Source: Mercenaria mercenaria (taxonomy: Eukaryota; Mollusca; Bivalvia; Venerida; Veneridae). Taken from it: DNA of 64,000 nt. Within the stretch, counting starts at the first letter, position 1. Every line of letters starts with the position of its first letter. Position numbers and translations under genes: made by a program. This document shows, piece after piece, positions 46,591 to 58,725 of the stretch. The DNA lies in NCBI RefSeq assembly GCF_021730395.1, contig NC_069367.1:8616501-8680500 (forward strand). The letters run 5' to 3'. The notes beneath the pieces were generated by a model. It was not told the origin of the DNA. It did not search any database and saw only the letters and a list, made by a program, of their open reading frames with translations.

Positions 46591-47731
46591 AACTAGAGCT
46601 GTCGGTAACACAGCCTATGCTCGGCTATTCAAACAGACAAACCATAACAGTGTAAACATGCTTGACCTAGTGACCCAGATTTTGACACCACATGGCCAAG
46701 TTTTAAACTTGTCAGAGTTTTCAAGGAGATAAACATTCTGACCATGTTTTATGAAGACTGGAGCAAAAATATGTGGCCTCTTGAGTGTAAACAAAATATT
46801 TCTTTGATTTGACCTGGTGACCTAATTTTTGACCCTACATGACCAAGGAGATAAATGTTCCCACCAAGTTTAAAGAAGACTCGATAAAAAATTGAGTCGG
46901 ATTTGGTCAAAACCAGGTCACTAGGCCAAATCAAAGAAATATCTTGTTTACAACCTGAGGCCACATTTTTATACGCCCTTTTAAAAAACGGGACTTACTA
47001 TGGACTGGCAGGCAAGCAGGCGGCGTCCACAGACTTTGTCCAGAGCACATCTTCTTCATGCATGGAGGGATTTTGCTGAAACTTGGCTCAATTGTTCATC
47101 ATCATGAAATGGATTGTCATGCGCAAGAATCAGGTCCCTAGGTCTGAGGTCAAGGTCACAATTAGAGGTCAAAAGTCAAATTCAAGAATGACTTTGTCCG
47201 GAGCATATCTTCTTCATGCATGGAGAGATTTTGATGTAACTTGGCACAATTGTACACCATCATGAGATGGAGTGTCAAGCCCTGGTCCCTTCTTTAGAAT
47301 TACTTCCCTTTGTTGTTACTATAAATAGCTTATATTTTAACTTTTTCATAACTAGTCATACGTAAAAGTCTAGACCACTTTTCTGTAGTACAACATGCAT
47401 TTTGCCTCTAAGAGTGTTCACAAGCCTTTCCTTTGATCTGGCCTACTGACCTACTTTTTGACCCAACATGACCCAGTTGCAAATGTGGCCTCTAAAGTGT
47501 TCACAAGCTTTTCCTTTGATCTGACCTACTGACTTAGTTTTTCACCAAACATGAACCAGTTTCAAACTTAAACTAGTGATCATAAAGACTAACATTCTGA
47601 CCAAGTTTCATAAAGACTGGGTCACAAATGTGGCCTCTAGTGTTCACAAGGCAAATGTTGATGGACGCACATGCCGGACAATGACCAGTCACAATAGCTC
47701 ACCTTGAGCACTTTGTTATCTGGTGAGCTAA
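46591..47731 (+). mobile_element. Array-bearing element with hairpin and CTAA end
   Basis: Starts AACTAGAGCTGTCGGTAACA and shows the CTTTGATTTGACCTGGTGAC-type array at 46640-46960 and 47400-47640. It ends GCTCACC..GGTGAGC (47697-47728), CTAA, AAA. In the middle (about 46965-47300) a different repeat with two GCATATCTTCTTCATGCATGG units, opening ATACGCCCTTTTAAAAAACG, looks like a separate insertion. Confidence 0.65.
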
Positions 47732-47813
47732 AAATGCTCATGCATTCCTACATCAATATCACTGTGTAGAACAACTGATCTTCAAAAAGCTTGCTGGATG
47801 GCTTCCTTGTATG

Positions 47814-48477
47814 AACAAGAGCATCGCCTTGCGGGTGCTGATGCTCATCTGATTTTTTTTTATAATAGAAATATTGTCCTACCCATGATTTTCTAAGTCT
47901 AAAAAGGGCCATCATTCTTGCAAAAAGCGGGATAGAGTTATGTTTCTTGATGTACAACGTCCGCTTATAATGGTGAAAAATGCTGCAAGTTTTAAAGCAA
48001 TAGCTTTGATAATTTATGAGAAAAGCTGACTTAAACATTATACTCAACCAAGAAAACTGATTTTCTAAGTCCAAAATGGGCAATAATTATTGCAAAAAGC
48101 AGGAAGGAGTTATGTTTCTTGCTGTACAGGGTCAGGTTATGATGGTGAACAAGTGATGCAAGTGTCAAAGCAATAGCTTTGATAGTTTAAGAGAAAAAGT
48201 TGACTTAAACATAAAACTTAACCAAGAAATCTGATATTTTCTAAGTACAAAAGAGGCCATAAATCTTGCAAAAAGCAGGATAGAGTTATGTTTCTTGCTG
48301 TACAGGGTCAGCTTATGATGGTTAACAAGTGCTCCAAGTTTCAAAGCAATAGCTTTGATAGTTTAGGAGAAAAGCTGACCTAAACATAAAAACTTAACCA
48401 GGCAACGCAAACGCCGACACTGATCAAGTGATGACAATAACTCATTATTTTTTTTCTCAAAAAATCAGATGAGCTAA
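47814..48477 (+). mobile_element. Array-bearing element, GCATCGCCTTGC family
   Basis: Starts AACAAGAGCATCGCCTTGCG. GCTCATCTGATTTTTT (47843-47858) is the exact 16-base reverse complement of AAAAAATCAGATGAGC (48459-48474), after which CTAAAAA closes the element. The interior has about three units of roughly 165 bp around CAAAAAGCAGGATAGAGTTA and CAAAGCAATAGCTTTGATAG. From 48480 to 50136 there is no gene; a CAACCCTGTTCTAAAGACCAC transposon-end-like piece is at 48983 and TTAAGGTAGCGGACCC at 49226. Confidence 0.75.
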
Positions 48478-50136
48478 AAATTATATGCCAAGTGAGGCCA
48501 AGGAGACCACCCCCATCACATCTCTTTGGCAACTTTCTGTAAGTGGTTTTGTTTCACAGATAATTACTTGACAACACTGTTTACTTCCGTTTTATTCCTC
48601 CATAACGGTTAAATGCCATATTATACAATATCAAATATTGTTATTACCATTACATAAAAAGTATGTTGTTTTTAACTTAATAACTAAAAGTTGTTTTCAC
48701 AACACAAGCATAATTTTTTTTATCCTCTTTCATTATTATCATTTTAAGAAAACTAGATATATACATACAGTGCAACTGACCAATTGTAAACTGAAATTAA
48801 AAACATAATTAAAACAAATGTTCTTGCTCTTCTTTCTTAAATCAACAATTTTCTCAAAACATGCAATACAGAGAATAAATTATACGCAGAAGAAAACAAC
48901 AGACAAAAACACAATTATGTCATTTACAATATCTTTCATTTTCACTCTACAGCAATAATGTAACTAAGAAAATAATAACAGTCAACCCTGTTCTAAAGAC
49001 CACCTCCAGATACAGACCGCTGATATAAACCTGAACATAAAGCTCACCATGCTTTCTTCTCATTTGACTTTAGTGTAAATTTACCCATGTTGAGTAACCA
49101 TCTATCAACAAAAAGCCATATTTTGCATAAACTTTTCAAACAGCACTTTTTACAGTCAGGTTTAACTAGCTGATATAATATGAGGTAAAATCAAAATCTG
49201 AGGGTGCTTCCCTTTCAATGCTATTAAGGTAGCGGACCCATAATGACCCTTCAAAGTTGGCAATTTCTTTCCCAATACCACACCCTGCTTCCATTATTCT
49301 TTGGCCATTACTGTTTACAACGCCTTTCAGTTCTAGTCAGGAATGCTGATTTGCAAAGGGAGGACATAATTGCCAATTATGGGTATACGACCTTACAACA
49401 GACAATATATTCATATTTAACAATCATTTTTAATTAAAGATAATTAAAGTATTGCACAATTCTGGTCATTTTTAAGGTAACATACATATAATATATGCTT
49501 CACAAAATTTTGTTTCCTAAAAAGATTAAAATAACCAAACATTTCCCACAAAGGGGCTATTTAGTTTCAAAATACATAGAGTATTTTAATTATGTGACGT
49601 CTGCACTAAAAGTGACTCGGGGAAGTTTTGAGCGAGAATGACCCCTTCCTGGCACTTTCATGTAATTCAGACCAACATTATAACCAAACACATCAAATAT
49701 AGACCAATACATTATCACCAGGCATTTCCATATACTACATAAACGATCACATACTAGTATAATCATAGTCCAATATAAACAATTACATATAACATTACAT
49801 TTCCATATATGTTACACAGACCATTATGTATAATATACTCATTTTCTAGAAAAATAGAACAAAAACTTTCTTTGTTTTCAAAACAAAAGGCAAATAATTC
49901 AAATCCCTATTCAATAATATTGAAATAAAATAAGTTGTACCTCTATCAAACATGTGGTGGTAATTAAAAATCTAATGTGCTTTGAACTTTAATGTTTAGT
50001 AGCATATCACAAAACCAAAGAAATATCTGGTAAACAAACAATTATACCATAAATCTTCCTGTCCAATATATGTTTAACTGTACTGTCCCATAGGACTGGA
50101 TACTTATATATTCTAAAAAAGTTGTTTTTCTCTAAA

Positions 50137-51290
50137 ACAAGAGCTGTCCGTAAGGCGCTCCACTATTCGGCAATTTGACAGTAACATGCATTTATGTCTC
50201 AATAAGAGATCTCTACTTTAAAAGGAAGATACACCAAGATATGATGATGATGGAAAAGTTATATTTTGAGTTTCAAGTCATTTTCTTATATAGTACCAAA
50301 GTTATGTCCTGAAAACGACGTTTGTCAAAAAATTTAAGGATAAAAGGGGCAAAATTTGGTCGAAAATACAAATTAGTTATGGGGATTGTTACCACACATG
50401 CAAATGATGATAAGAATACTTTTAAGTTTCAAGTCATTATCTTATACAATGTACTGTACTAAAGTTATATTCAGAAAACAAAGATTGCCAAAACACTTCA
50501 AGTATGAAAGGGGCATAATTCTGTTCAAAAATACAATTAGAGTTATGGGGATTGTATGATGATTATAAAGAAATAGTTTTAATTTCAAGTCATTATCTTT
50601 TAAAGTACTAAAGATATGTCTATAAACAAAGCTTTCGAAAAAAATTAACATGAAAATAATCCAACACCTTGGTGACCTTGACCTTGGGTATAATGGGCCC
50701 AGCTCCTGCACATATTTTGTTTGTATGCTGGGCAATGTTTATGTGAACTTACAATCAGATATAAGCAATAGTGACACAGAAAACAAAGGTTGCCGAAAAA
50801 CTTTTTTTTTATTTTTATTTTTTATTTAATGTCTCATCGACACATGATAGGTCATATGGCGACTTTCCAGCTTTAATGGTGGAGGAAGACCCCAGGTGCC
50901 CCTCCGTGCATTATTTCATCACGAGCGGGCACCTGGGTAGAACCACCGACCTTTCGTAAGCCAGCTGGATGGCTTCCTCACATGAAGAATTTAACGCCCC
51001 GAGTGAGGCTCAATACCCAAAGCGATGAGGGGCAAGTGATTTGAAGTCAGCGACCTTAACCACTCGGCCACGGAGGCCCCATCGAAAAACTTTAACCTTA
51101 AAAATAACTTAAGTATAACATCTTTGTCCTTGACCTTGACCTTTAAGATCATAATTAAGAATTTTTACCTGCTTTTCTGTTTCACACAATCTAAAGCAAT
51201 AAATCTGATAAAAACTACTGTTCAAATAATGGTCCGACGGCAATTTAATTGGTAAAATCTACTATCCACATAATGGTCTGACGGCACTAT
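50137..51290 (+). repeat. Array-bearing element, GCTGTCCGTAAGG start, with SINE insertion
   Basis: Starts AACAAGAGCTGTCCGTAAGG and carries about four units of roughly 165 bp around AAGTTTCAAGTCATTATCTTA and TTATGGGGATTGT. It is interrupted at 50805-51082 by a SINE and resumes at about 51094. The 3' end is not clear. Confidence 0.65.
50794..51093 (-). mobile_element. Full-length tRNA-derived SINE with 11-bp target duplication
   Basis: CGAAAAACTTT at 50794-50804 and 51083-51093 flank the element. On the minus strand it starts GGGGCCTCCGTGGCCGAGTG (A box), continues with a type-II tRNA-like head (GGTCGCTGACTTCAAATCA, worn B box), then the body with CCAGCTGGCTTACG, CACCTGGG and a hairpin around GGTGCCC..GGGCACC, and ends in an A-rich AATAAAAAATAAAAATAAA tail. 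The head resembles class II tRNAs (Ser/Leu). Worn relatives lie at 20885-21245. Confidence 0.9.
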
Positions 51291-51421
51291 GGGATTAACA
51301 GGCTATCTTATTCAGGAGCTTTTTCTTCAACAACACTTCTGAATGTATGTTCATACTGAATATGAAAGAAAGCCACAACTTCTTCTCCGGCTTTGAACCT
51401 TTTGTCGCATCGATCGCATTT

Positions 51422-52416
51422 GAACAAGAGCTCATAGAACATGAAATGCCCCTCTTGATGCATTCAGTATTTGCATATGCAACAGAAATGATTTGGTTAC
51501 AGTACAAAAAAGTTCTACTGCTCTGGGTCAAAGTGACCTTGACCTTTGACCTTAAAATCAACAGAGGTCATATGCTGGTCATGATCAACCTCCCTATTAA
51601 GTTTTGTGATCTTAGGCCCAAGTGTTCTCGAGATATCATCTGGAAATGGTTTAACTGTTCCAGGTCAATCTGACCTTGACCTTTATCCTACTGACCGAAA
51701 AATCAACAGTAAGGGTCATCTGCTGGTTATGATCATCCTCCCTATCAACTTTCATGATCCTTGGCCCAAGCCTTCATGGAAACATTTAACTGTTCCAGGT
51801 CAATGTGACATTGCCCTTTGACCTACTGACATCAAAATCAATAAGGGTCATGATAAACCTCCCTGTCAACTTTCATGATCCTAGGCTCCAAGCATTTTTG
51901 AGTTATCAACCAGAAACTGTTTTACTGTTCTGAGTCACTGTGACCTTGACCTTTGACCTACTGACCTCAAAATCAATAGGGGTCATTTGGTTGTTATGAC
52001 CAATCTCCCTATCAACATTCATGATACCAGGCCCAAATGTTCTTGAATTATCATCTGGAATGCTCCAGATCACTGTGACCTTGACCTTTGACCTAATGAC
52101 CTCACAATCGATAGGGGTCATTTGCTGGACATGGCCAACTTCCCGATCAATTTTCATGATCCTAGGCCCAAGTTTAGTTATCATCTGGAAACCAGCTAAC
52201 TGTTCCACGTCACTGTGACCTTGACCTTTGACTTACAGATCTCAAAAATCAGTAATGGTCTTCTGCTGATGACCAACCTCCCTACCAACTTCCATGACCC
52301 TAGGCCCAAGCATTCTTGAATTATTATCCGGAAAAAGATTGGTCTACATACCAACCAACAGACTGACAGACATCTGCAAAACAATATACCCCTCCTTCTT
52401 CGAAGAGGGTATAAAA
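51422..52416 (+). repeat. Array-bearing element (ERE-array family), longest array
   Basis: Starts GAACAAGAGCTCATAGAACA and holds about six 145-bp units (51530-52330) with TGACCTTGACCTTTGACCT in several, and near-palindromes such as AGTCACTGTGACC (51933) and GATCACTGTGACC (52070). It ends CCCCTCCTTCTTCGAAGAGG then GTATAAAAA. From 52417 to 52840 nothing is recognised. Confidence 0.75.
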
Positions 52417-52841
52417 ATGATGTATAAAGATTTTGTTCTAAAGAAATATGGGATAAATATAAATGCTTTTCTATATCACTTTGACAATAACATGCTGTTT
52501 TACAAATATTGCCCTCAATTTTTTTTCTATGTTTGGCTATATGATGCATTTCCGTATTTTCTGCACTCGCAAACTCCTCACTTCAAACTTCACAAAAATA
52601 TATCCAGATTGCTCTTTTAGAAGATGATCTTTCAAACTACAGTCAATGAAAATGGCATCTCACATACTTTGCTATGAAAATATAGTTCCATATGTTGTGC
52701 ACAGATTGCGACGACGAAATTCCCCTCAATATGCATTTTATGGTGGTCAATAAACACTCTGGTATCATCAAATGAGGTCCTGCAACACAAGTTAAAGAGC
52801 AGGGTTAAGTTAAAGCATCATCACTACATATGTTTTTATTT

Positions 52842-53522
52842 AAACAAGAGCTGTAAGAGGATAGCAACGCTAAACTTTTCAACAGGCTTGTCAATTAAAT
52901 GAATACAAAAGTCGAAAAAGGGGCATAATTTTGTAAAAGTGCATAGTTATAGAACCTGTACAATGCATGTAAGCTGACGACAGTGGCAAAATATCTGAAG
53001 TTTTAATCCATTCCCATTAGTGGGTACTGAGAGACCAGCTTATATAAACAAGAGGGCCAAGATGTTGCTCACCTGAGAAACACACCATAACAGAGTAAAC
53101 ATGTTTGACCTTGTGATTTCATGAAAAAAATATTCTGACCAATTCTCATTAAGACTGAACCAAAAATGTGGTCTCTTAAGTGTAAACAAGTGATTTCTTC
53201 AATTTGACCTAGTGACCTAGTTTTGGAGCCAAGATGATCTGCATTCTAACTTGACCTAGATTTGACCAAGGGAATTATTCTGACCAAATTTCATGAAACT
53301 CAATTGAAAAATACAGTGTCTATGGCATACAAAACATTTTTCTTTGACTTCATGCTCAGGTTAGCTAAACATTTTGTAAGTCGAAAAGGGGGCATAATTT
53401 TGTAAAATGGCAAAATACACTATCATGATACCTGGGCAGTGTATGTCAGTTTATTACAGTGAATAAGTACGTGAAGTTTCAATCCATTTCCACAAGTGAT
53501 TACTGAGATACCAGCTTACACA
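52842..53522 (+). repeat. Array-bearing element with a second one nested at 53047-53370
   Basis: The outer element starts AAACAAGAGCTGTAAGAGGA and has units around GGGGCATAATTTTGTAAAA and TTTCAATCCATTTCC. It is split at about 53045 by an element starting AAACAAGAGGGCCAAGATG, then GCTCACCTGAG, and ending GCTCAGGTTAGCTAAA. The outer array resumes at ATTTTGTAAGTCGAAAAGGG. Confidence 0.65.
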
Positions 53523-53970
53523 CAACAACAGCACCACCTGTGAGTGCCATCGCTAGTCTGCAAGTGCTGGACATTATGTAAAAAAGAGTAATAGGTCAGA
53601 ATTTCCAAATACAAAAAGGGCCATAATACTAACAAAACATGGGTTAGAGTTACAGTTCTTGGCATACAAAGTCATCTAATGATGATTAACATGTGTAAAA
53701 AGTTTCAAAGGTGTAGCTCTAAAAAATTTGAGAAAAGAAACTAAAATTTTCTAAGAACAAAAAGGGCCACAATTTTGAGAAAATATATCAGAGTTATGTT
53801 AGGTTTCTTTTCCTACACAGTCATCTAATGATGACAAACAAGTGTGCAAAGTTTCAAAGCTGTAGCTCTCACAGATTTTGAGAAAAGATGGACCTAAACA
53901 AAAAGAAAAATTTTGACTGATGCTAATGCTGACACTGATGGTAAAATGACGACAATACCTCACAGATGTT
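53523..53970 (+). repeat. Array-bearing element, CACTGCC family, sister of 21283-21883
   Basis: Shares CGCTAGTCTGCAAGTGCTGG, AGGGCCATAATACTAACAAA and CAAAGTTTCAAAGCTGTAGC with the 21283 copy. It ends in a CTGATGCTAATGCTGACACTG stretch directly before the next AAACAAGAG start. Confidence 0.7.
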
Positions 53971-54346
53971 TTTAAACAAGAGCTGTCAAAGGAGACAGCG
54001 CGCTCGACTATTTTGATGCTGGATAGTGAAACTGGGCACCTTTGATGAAGCTGGAGCTGTCAGTGGAGTGTTTGTTGACTCCAATGTGGATGAAGCTATT
54101 AGATAATAGCTTGGGTCTGTGTTAAAAGTGTTAAGTAATAAGAGAGATAAAGATCAGGTGTATCAAAACATCAAATAAGTATAATTCTAAGCAAAAAGGG
54201 GGCATAACTGATTGGTGCAAGAGTGATGCACCTAGGGTGATGTGATAAGATTGATGATGTAGAATAACTACTTTAAGTTTGAATCAAATCCATTTTGTAA
54301 AAACTGAGATATAGTGAAAATGCATCAAAATTAACCTTAAATCTTA

Positions 54347-56846
54347 AGTACAAGAGGGTCATTATGACCCTGGATCGCTCACCTGAGTAATATGAACTAC
54401 ATATATCAAATGTCAAACTGATGCTAAAATATTAAGTAGGTCAGTAGTCACATTCATGGTCACTGAAAGTCAGTTTTAAGATCAGTGTGTAAAACTGTAT
54501 ATCACCCAATTTTCAAGGCTGTATCTTAAACAAGAGGGCCATGAAGGCCATGTATCGCTCACCTGACCTATTGACCTGAAGATTATCAAGATAGTTTCAT
54601 TAAGATATGGTCATAAATGTAGCCTCTAAAGTGTTAAATAGCTTTTTCTTTGATTTGAACTGGTGACCTAGTTTTTGACCCCACATGACCCAGACTCAAA
54701 CTTGACCTAAAGATTAACATTCTGACCATGTTTCATGAAGAAACAGTCATAAATGTGGCTTTTACAGTGTTAACAAGACTTTCCTTTGATTGGACCTGGT
54801 GGCCTAGTTTTTGACCCCAGAAGACCCAATATCCAATTTGTCCAAGATTTTATTGAGGGTAACATTCTGACCAAGTTTCATTAAGATTGGGCTAAAATTG
54901 TGACCTCTAGAGTGTTAACAAGCTTTTCCTTTGATTTGACCTGGTGACCTAGTTTTTGACCCAGATGACCCAATATCAAACTCGTCCAAGATTTTATTGA
55001 GGGTAACATTCTAGCCAAGTTTCATAAGGATTGGGCCAAAATTGTGACCTCCAGAGTGTTAACAAGCTTTTCCTTTGATTTGACCTAGTTTTCGACCCCA
55101 GATGACCCAATATCGAATTCATCCAAGATTTTATTGAGGGCAACATTCTGGCCAAGTTTCATTAAGATTGGGCCAAAATTGTGACCTCTAGAGTGTTAAC
55201 AAGCTTTTCCTTTGATTTGACCTGGTGACCTAGTTTTTGACCCCAGATGACCCAATATCAAACTCGTCCAAGATTTTATTGAGAGTAACATTCTGACCAA
55301 GTTTCATTAAGATTGGGGCAAAATTGTGATCTCTAGAGTGTTAACAGTTAAAATGTTGACGACGCCGATGACGCCGGATGGACGACGCCGGACGCCAGAC
55401 ACAGGGCAGTCACAAAAGCTCACCAGTTGAGCACTTTGTGCTCAGGTGAGCTAAAAACAAGAAAGAATGTCGGGACAGGGACTCTTTTTTTCCCCCGGGG
55501 CATAATTCAAACAATCTTGTTTGAAATCAACTAGGCAGTGATACATACCAAATATCAAAGGCCTTCAGCCTAGATTTTTTTCCCTTTATAAGTCTATGTA
55601 AAACGTGTGACACCCTGGGTGGGGCCTCTTCAACTAAGGGGCATAATTTGAATAATCTTGGTATAGAGGACCACTAGGCAATGCAACATACCAAATATCA
55701 AAAGCCTAGGCCTTCCAATTTCATGTAATAAATATAAATATAATGAAAAACTATGGACATCCAAGGAAGGGCCTCTTTTCACGCAGGGTAATAATTTGAA
55801 CAACCTTGGTACAGGACCATAAGGCAATGCTACATACAAAACATCAAAGACCTAGGTTTCAGACAAGATGATTTTTAAAGTTTTTTTCCTATACAAGTCT
55901 ATTTAAACTGTGTGACCCTGGCTTGGGTTGGGCAATATTTGACCCTAGGGGAAAAAATTGGACAAATTTGGTAAAGGACCAATAGATGATGCTACATACC
56001 AAAGCCCTAGGCCCTGCGGTTTTGCATGAGTACATTTTTGAAGTTTTTCCATATTTAACCCAAGGTGGATAATTTGTACAATCTCGGTGGAGGACCACTA
56101 GGTGATGTTACATAATGTTACATAAAATATATCAAAGCCCTAAGCCCTGTGGTTTTGAACAAGCAGATTTTCTAAGTGTTTCCTATATAAGTATATGTAA
56201 ACCATATGATCCCCCAGGGTGGGGCCATATTTGACCCTAGGAGGATAATATGAACTAACTTAGAGAACTATTACATGATGCCACATATCAACTATCAGAG
56301 CCCTAGCTACTGTGGTTTTGGACAAGAAGATTTTTAAAGTTTTTCTTTTCAGTTGCCATGGCAACCAGAGTTCTGCATGGATTTCAATTCATTGGGAAAT
56401 TTTGATAGGGGGCACCCAAGGATCATTTCTGTGAAGTTTAGTGTAAATTTTCTCAGTGGTTTTGAAGAAGAAAAGTTCTGAAATTTACAATATAGCCATA
56501 TAGGAGATAAAAACCCGACCCCTGGTGGCCATGTTTTTTACTGAAACAGACTGGCTTAGGCAATTTTTGTAGAAAGTCACCTAAGTGTTCATTTCTACAA
56601 TTTTTTTTTGAAATCCGGCTAACAGTTTCTGACAAGATTTTCTAAGTTCTTGAGTTCTGCATGGGATTAAATTCTTTGGACAATTTTGAAAGGGGTCACC
56701 CAAGGATCATTCCTGGGAAGTTTGGTGTAAATCTGCAAAGTGGTTCTGAGGAAGAAGACTTTTTTACAAACTGTTGACACACGACGGAAGACGGACGTCA
56801 AGTGGTCACAAAAACTCACTTTGTCACTACCTTAAAGATAAGCTAA
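54347..56846 (+). mobile_element. Middle element of the nest
   Basis: Begins ACAAGAGGGTCATTATGACC then TCGCTCACCTGAG and ends CTTAAAGATAAGCTAAAA with CTAA at 56843-56846. Its right part has an array of about 150 bp (55480-56350) around CATACCAAATATCAAAGGCC and CCTATATAAGTCTATGTAAA, the same type as at 6290-6790. A third element sits in its left part. Confidence 0.6.
54530..55454 (+). mobile_element. Inner element of the nest, complete, with double hairpin end
   Basis: Starts AACAAGAGGGCCATGAAGG. GCTCACCTGA (54557-54566) near the start matches TCAGGTGAGC at the end. It has five well-kept units of about 130 bp (TTAACAAGCTTTTCCTTTGA, TTTTGACCCCAGATGACCCA). The end folds as GCTCACC (55418-55424), GAGCAC-TTT-GTGCTC (55429-55443), GGTGAGC (55445-55451), then CTAA (55451-55454). 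The repeats are more alike than in other arrays here, so this is probably the youngest insertion of the nest. Confidence 0.75.
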
Positions 56847-57692
56847 AAGGGGGGAATAATTCATTATAAAGTGGTGCCAGAGTTATGAACCTTGTGTCAT
56901 ATGATGTGGGTGAAAAAGGTGGAACTTCCTATTTAAAGTTTGAATCAAATCTATTCAGTAATAACCGAGATAGAATGAAAATGCATCAACACTTTAAACT
57001 TGAAATACAAAGTAAAAACTGGGGATAATTCATGAAATACTGGTGTTAGAGTTATAGCCCTTGTGTCATATGATGTGAGTGATAATGTTGAACAACTATT
57101 TTAAGTTTAAATCAAGTCCATATACATGTAGTAATATCTGAGATAAAGTGAAAGTGCACTAAAACTTTAACCTGAAATTCTAAGTAAAATAGGAAATAAT
57201 TCATAAAATTTTGGTGCCAGAGTTATGACTCTTGTGCCATATGATGTGGGTGATGATGAATAACTATTTTAAGTTTGAAGTAAATCCATCAAGTAATAAC
57301 AAAGTTAAAGAGCATCAAAACTTTAACCAAAGTCCAGGAGACGCGTAAGGACGCCAACGCCGGGTCAAGTAGGATAGCTCTCCATACCGCTTATGGTATG
57401 TAACGCGAAAAATCCGATAAGCTAAAAACTTATAACGAAATCAAGAAGCTAGCACAAAAGATCACTAAACACACAGGTGAGTCCAATAATGGGTTCTTTG
57501 TCTAATTAAGCTAAAAGATGTCTGCTACATTCTTCAATAACATCATGGTAATTTTGAATTTATGATGCAAGTATGTCACAAGATGGTATTATGGAGGTCA
57601 TACACTGCTCACCTTAACACAAGCACTATGTCCTTGAGTAAGTAAGCCATTTATACATAGACAAGCCAGCAAATTGCCAGTGTAGCACTAGT

Positions 57693-58020
57693 CAAGAAAT
57701 AATATATCTCATTTAGTGATTTGTCGCTGAATAAAATCATTGTGATAAGCATCTGAACGATAAACAATGATTTTATTCAAGAGCAAATCAGTAAATGAGA
57801 TATATCGTTTCAACTCTAACACATTACCAAGGACTTTAAAAGTACATCCTTGAAGGCATTCATTAAATATTTTCCCGTTTTCAATTGTTTTTTGTTCCAG
57901 CGCACTGCTATGCCGTTTGACGCTATGACGTAGTAATTGTGACTTCAGAACAGTGAACTGTTGTATAATAATTCTTTGTTTTCAGCCTTCTTTGTTTAAT
58001 AGGAAAATGAATCGGATCAG
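57693..58020. mobile_element. Hairpin MITE, copy 2 (mate of 14599-14942)
   Basis: Shares AAGAAATAATATATCTCAT, GTACATCCTTGA, TCCAGCGC..TGCTATGCCGTT and the closing TTGTTTAATAGGAAAATGAA with the first copy. The central palindrome is shortened to GCATCTGAACGATAAACAATG with its partner. Confidence 0.8.
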
Positions 58021-58039
58021 AATGTAAATTTTAGTATGA

Positions 58040-58255
58040 TGTAAGGAGATTTTTTAGAAATCTGCAAATTTACTGGTTGAACCAGTGTAAATCATCATAA
58101 TCAGGCTGCACATCCATGCAGTCTGATCAAGATATACACAGTGTTTGTAATTCAGTCAATATCTGTTTGGTAGGCACCCCTTTAAACAGTTAATAGTACT
58201 GTTCAAATTAAAAGATGGACAAGTCCATTCTAGAAATTTAGTAGGGTAGGGTTAA
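58040..58255 (-). mobile_element. TTAACCCT MITE, minus orientation
   Basis: On the minus strand it starts TTAACCCTACCCTACTAAAT and follows the 44218-44430 element through AATGGACTTGTCCATC and ATTAACTGTT to the GCATGGATGTGCAG loop. The hairpin arms are more decayed. Confidence 0.7.
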
Positions 58256-58270
58256 TCCCCAGTGCTGTAC

Positions 58271-58451
58271 CTGATTTTGTGATGTTGATCAACAGCTTGT
58301 GTTGCCAGAACCATAACTTGTCCCTGTAAAGTCTGTACCATATTACTTATACCTTGGACTGGATTCACAACCTGCAAACCCTGTACCACATTACTGCCTA
58401 TCTGTACCGACCTGGTCTGTATTGAATAGTTTCCTGTTGTGAAGACAGTAA
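58271..58451 (-). CDS. Downstream exon of the AT-hook nuclear protein gene
   Basis: A 181-base open exon between acceptor AAACTTTCAG and donor AATCAG/GTACAG. It encodes a Val/Gln-rich stretch (FTTGNYSIQTRSVQIGSNVV, then QGLQVVNPVQGISNMVQTLQ) like the transactivation regions of Sp1- or NF-Y-type factors. It fits phase 1 onto the donor at 59749 (codon GTT across the junction). No stop interrupts it, in contrast to the end of the preceding exon. More exons must lie to the left, but none is recognised. Confidence 0.6.
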
Positions 58452-58725
58452 CTGAAAGTTTCAGAAGTTTAAAAAAAAGACAGAATGTTCGAGGTCAATT
58501 TCTTAGCCCTTAAAATTACTAAATATTGGTTATGCAAGCTAGAAATTTGGAATAGTTTGGTTTCTTCAAACAATTAATTTTATATATACATGTATGTTAT
58601 ACCTGTGATCACTAAGAACGACCACTCTTGCCTCAGTAAAGAATCTAACAAATACTTGTATCAATAATTCATCAACCTATTTCTCTGCAATGCAAGGGAG
58701 ATCGTCACTGAGAAAGAGAATGTTA

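Larger units (their letters stand above)
53971..57425 (+). mobile_element. Outer array-bearing element of a three-level nest
   Basis: Starts AAACAAGAGCTGTCAAAGG then AGACAGCGCGCTCGACTA, as does the minus-strand copy in HS6ST intron 1. Its array of about 145 bp (CCTTGTGTCATATGATGTGG, AAGTTTGAATCAAATC) appears at 54180-54345 and again at 56847-57340. It ends with hairpin CATACC-gcttat-GGTATG and CTAA at 57422-57425. The 2.5 kb between the two array parts is another element. Neighbouring intact units of the same array read AAGTAAAA where the insertion lies, which gives the empty site. From 57426 to 57692 nothing is recognised. Confidence 0.7.

Noticed and set aside
52196-52549. Frames of 80-117 codons within the 51.4-52.6 kb array
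   Set aside because: They follow the tandem unit in several frames and both strands, share no family, and recur at every array of this type.
54530-57425. Long gene with repeated domains suggested by the long regular repeats at 54-57 kb
   Set aside because: No frame stays open through the units, and the repeats end in the transposon-type hairpin and CTAA.
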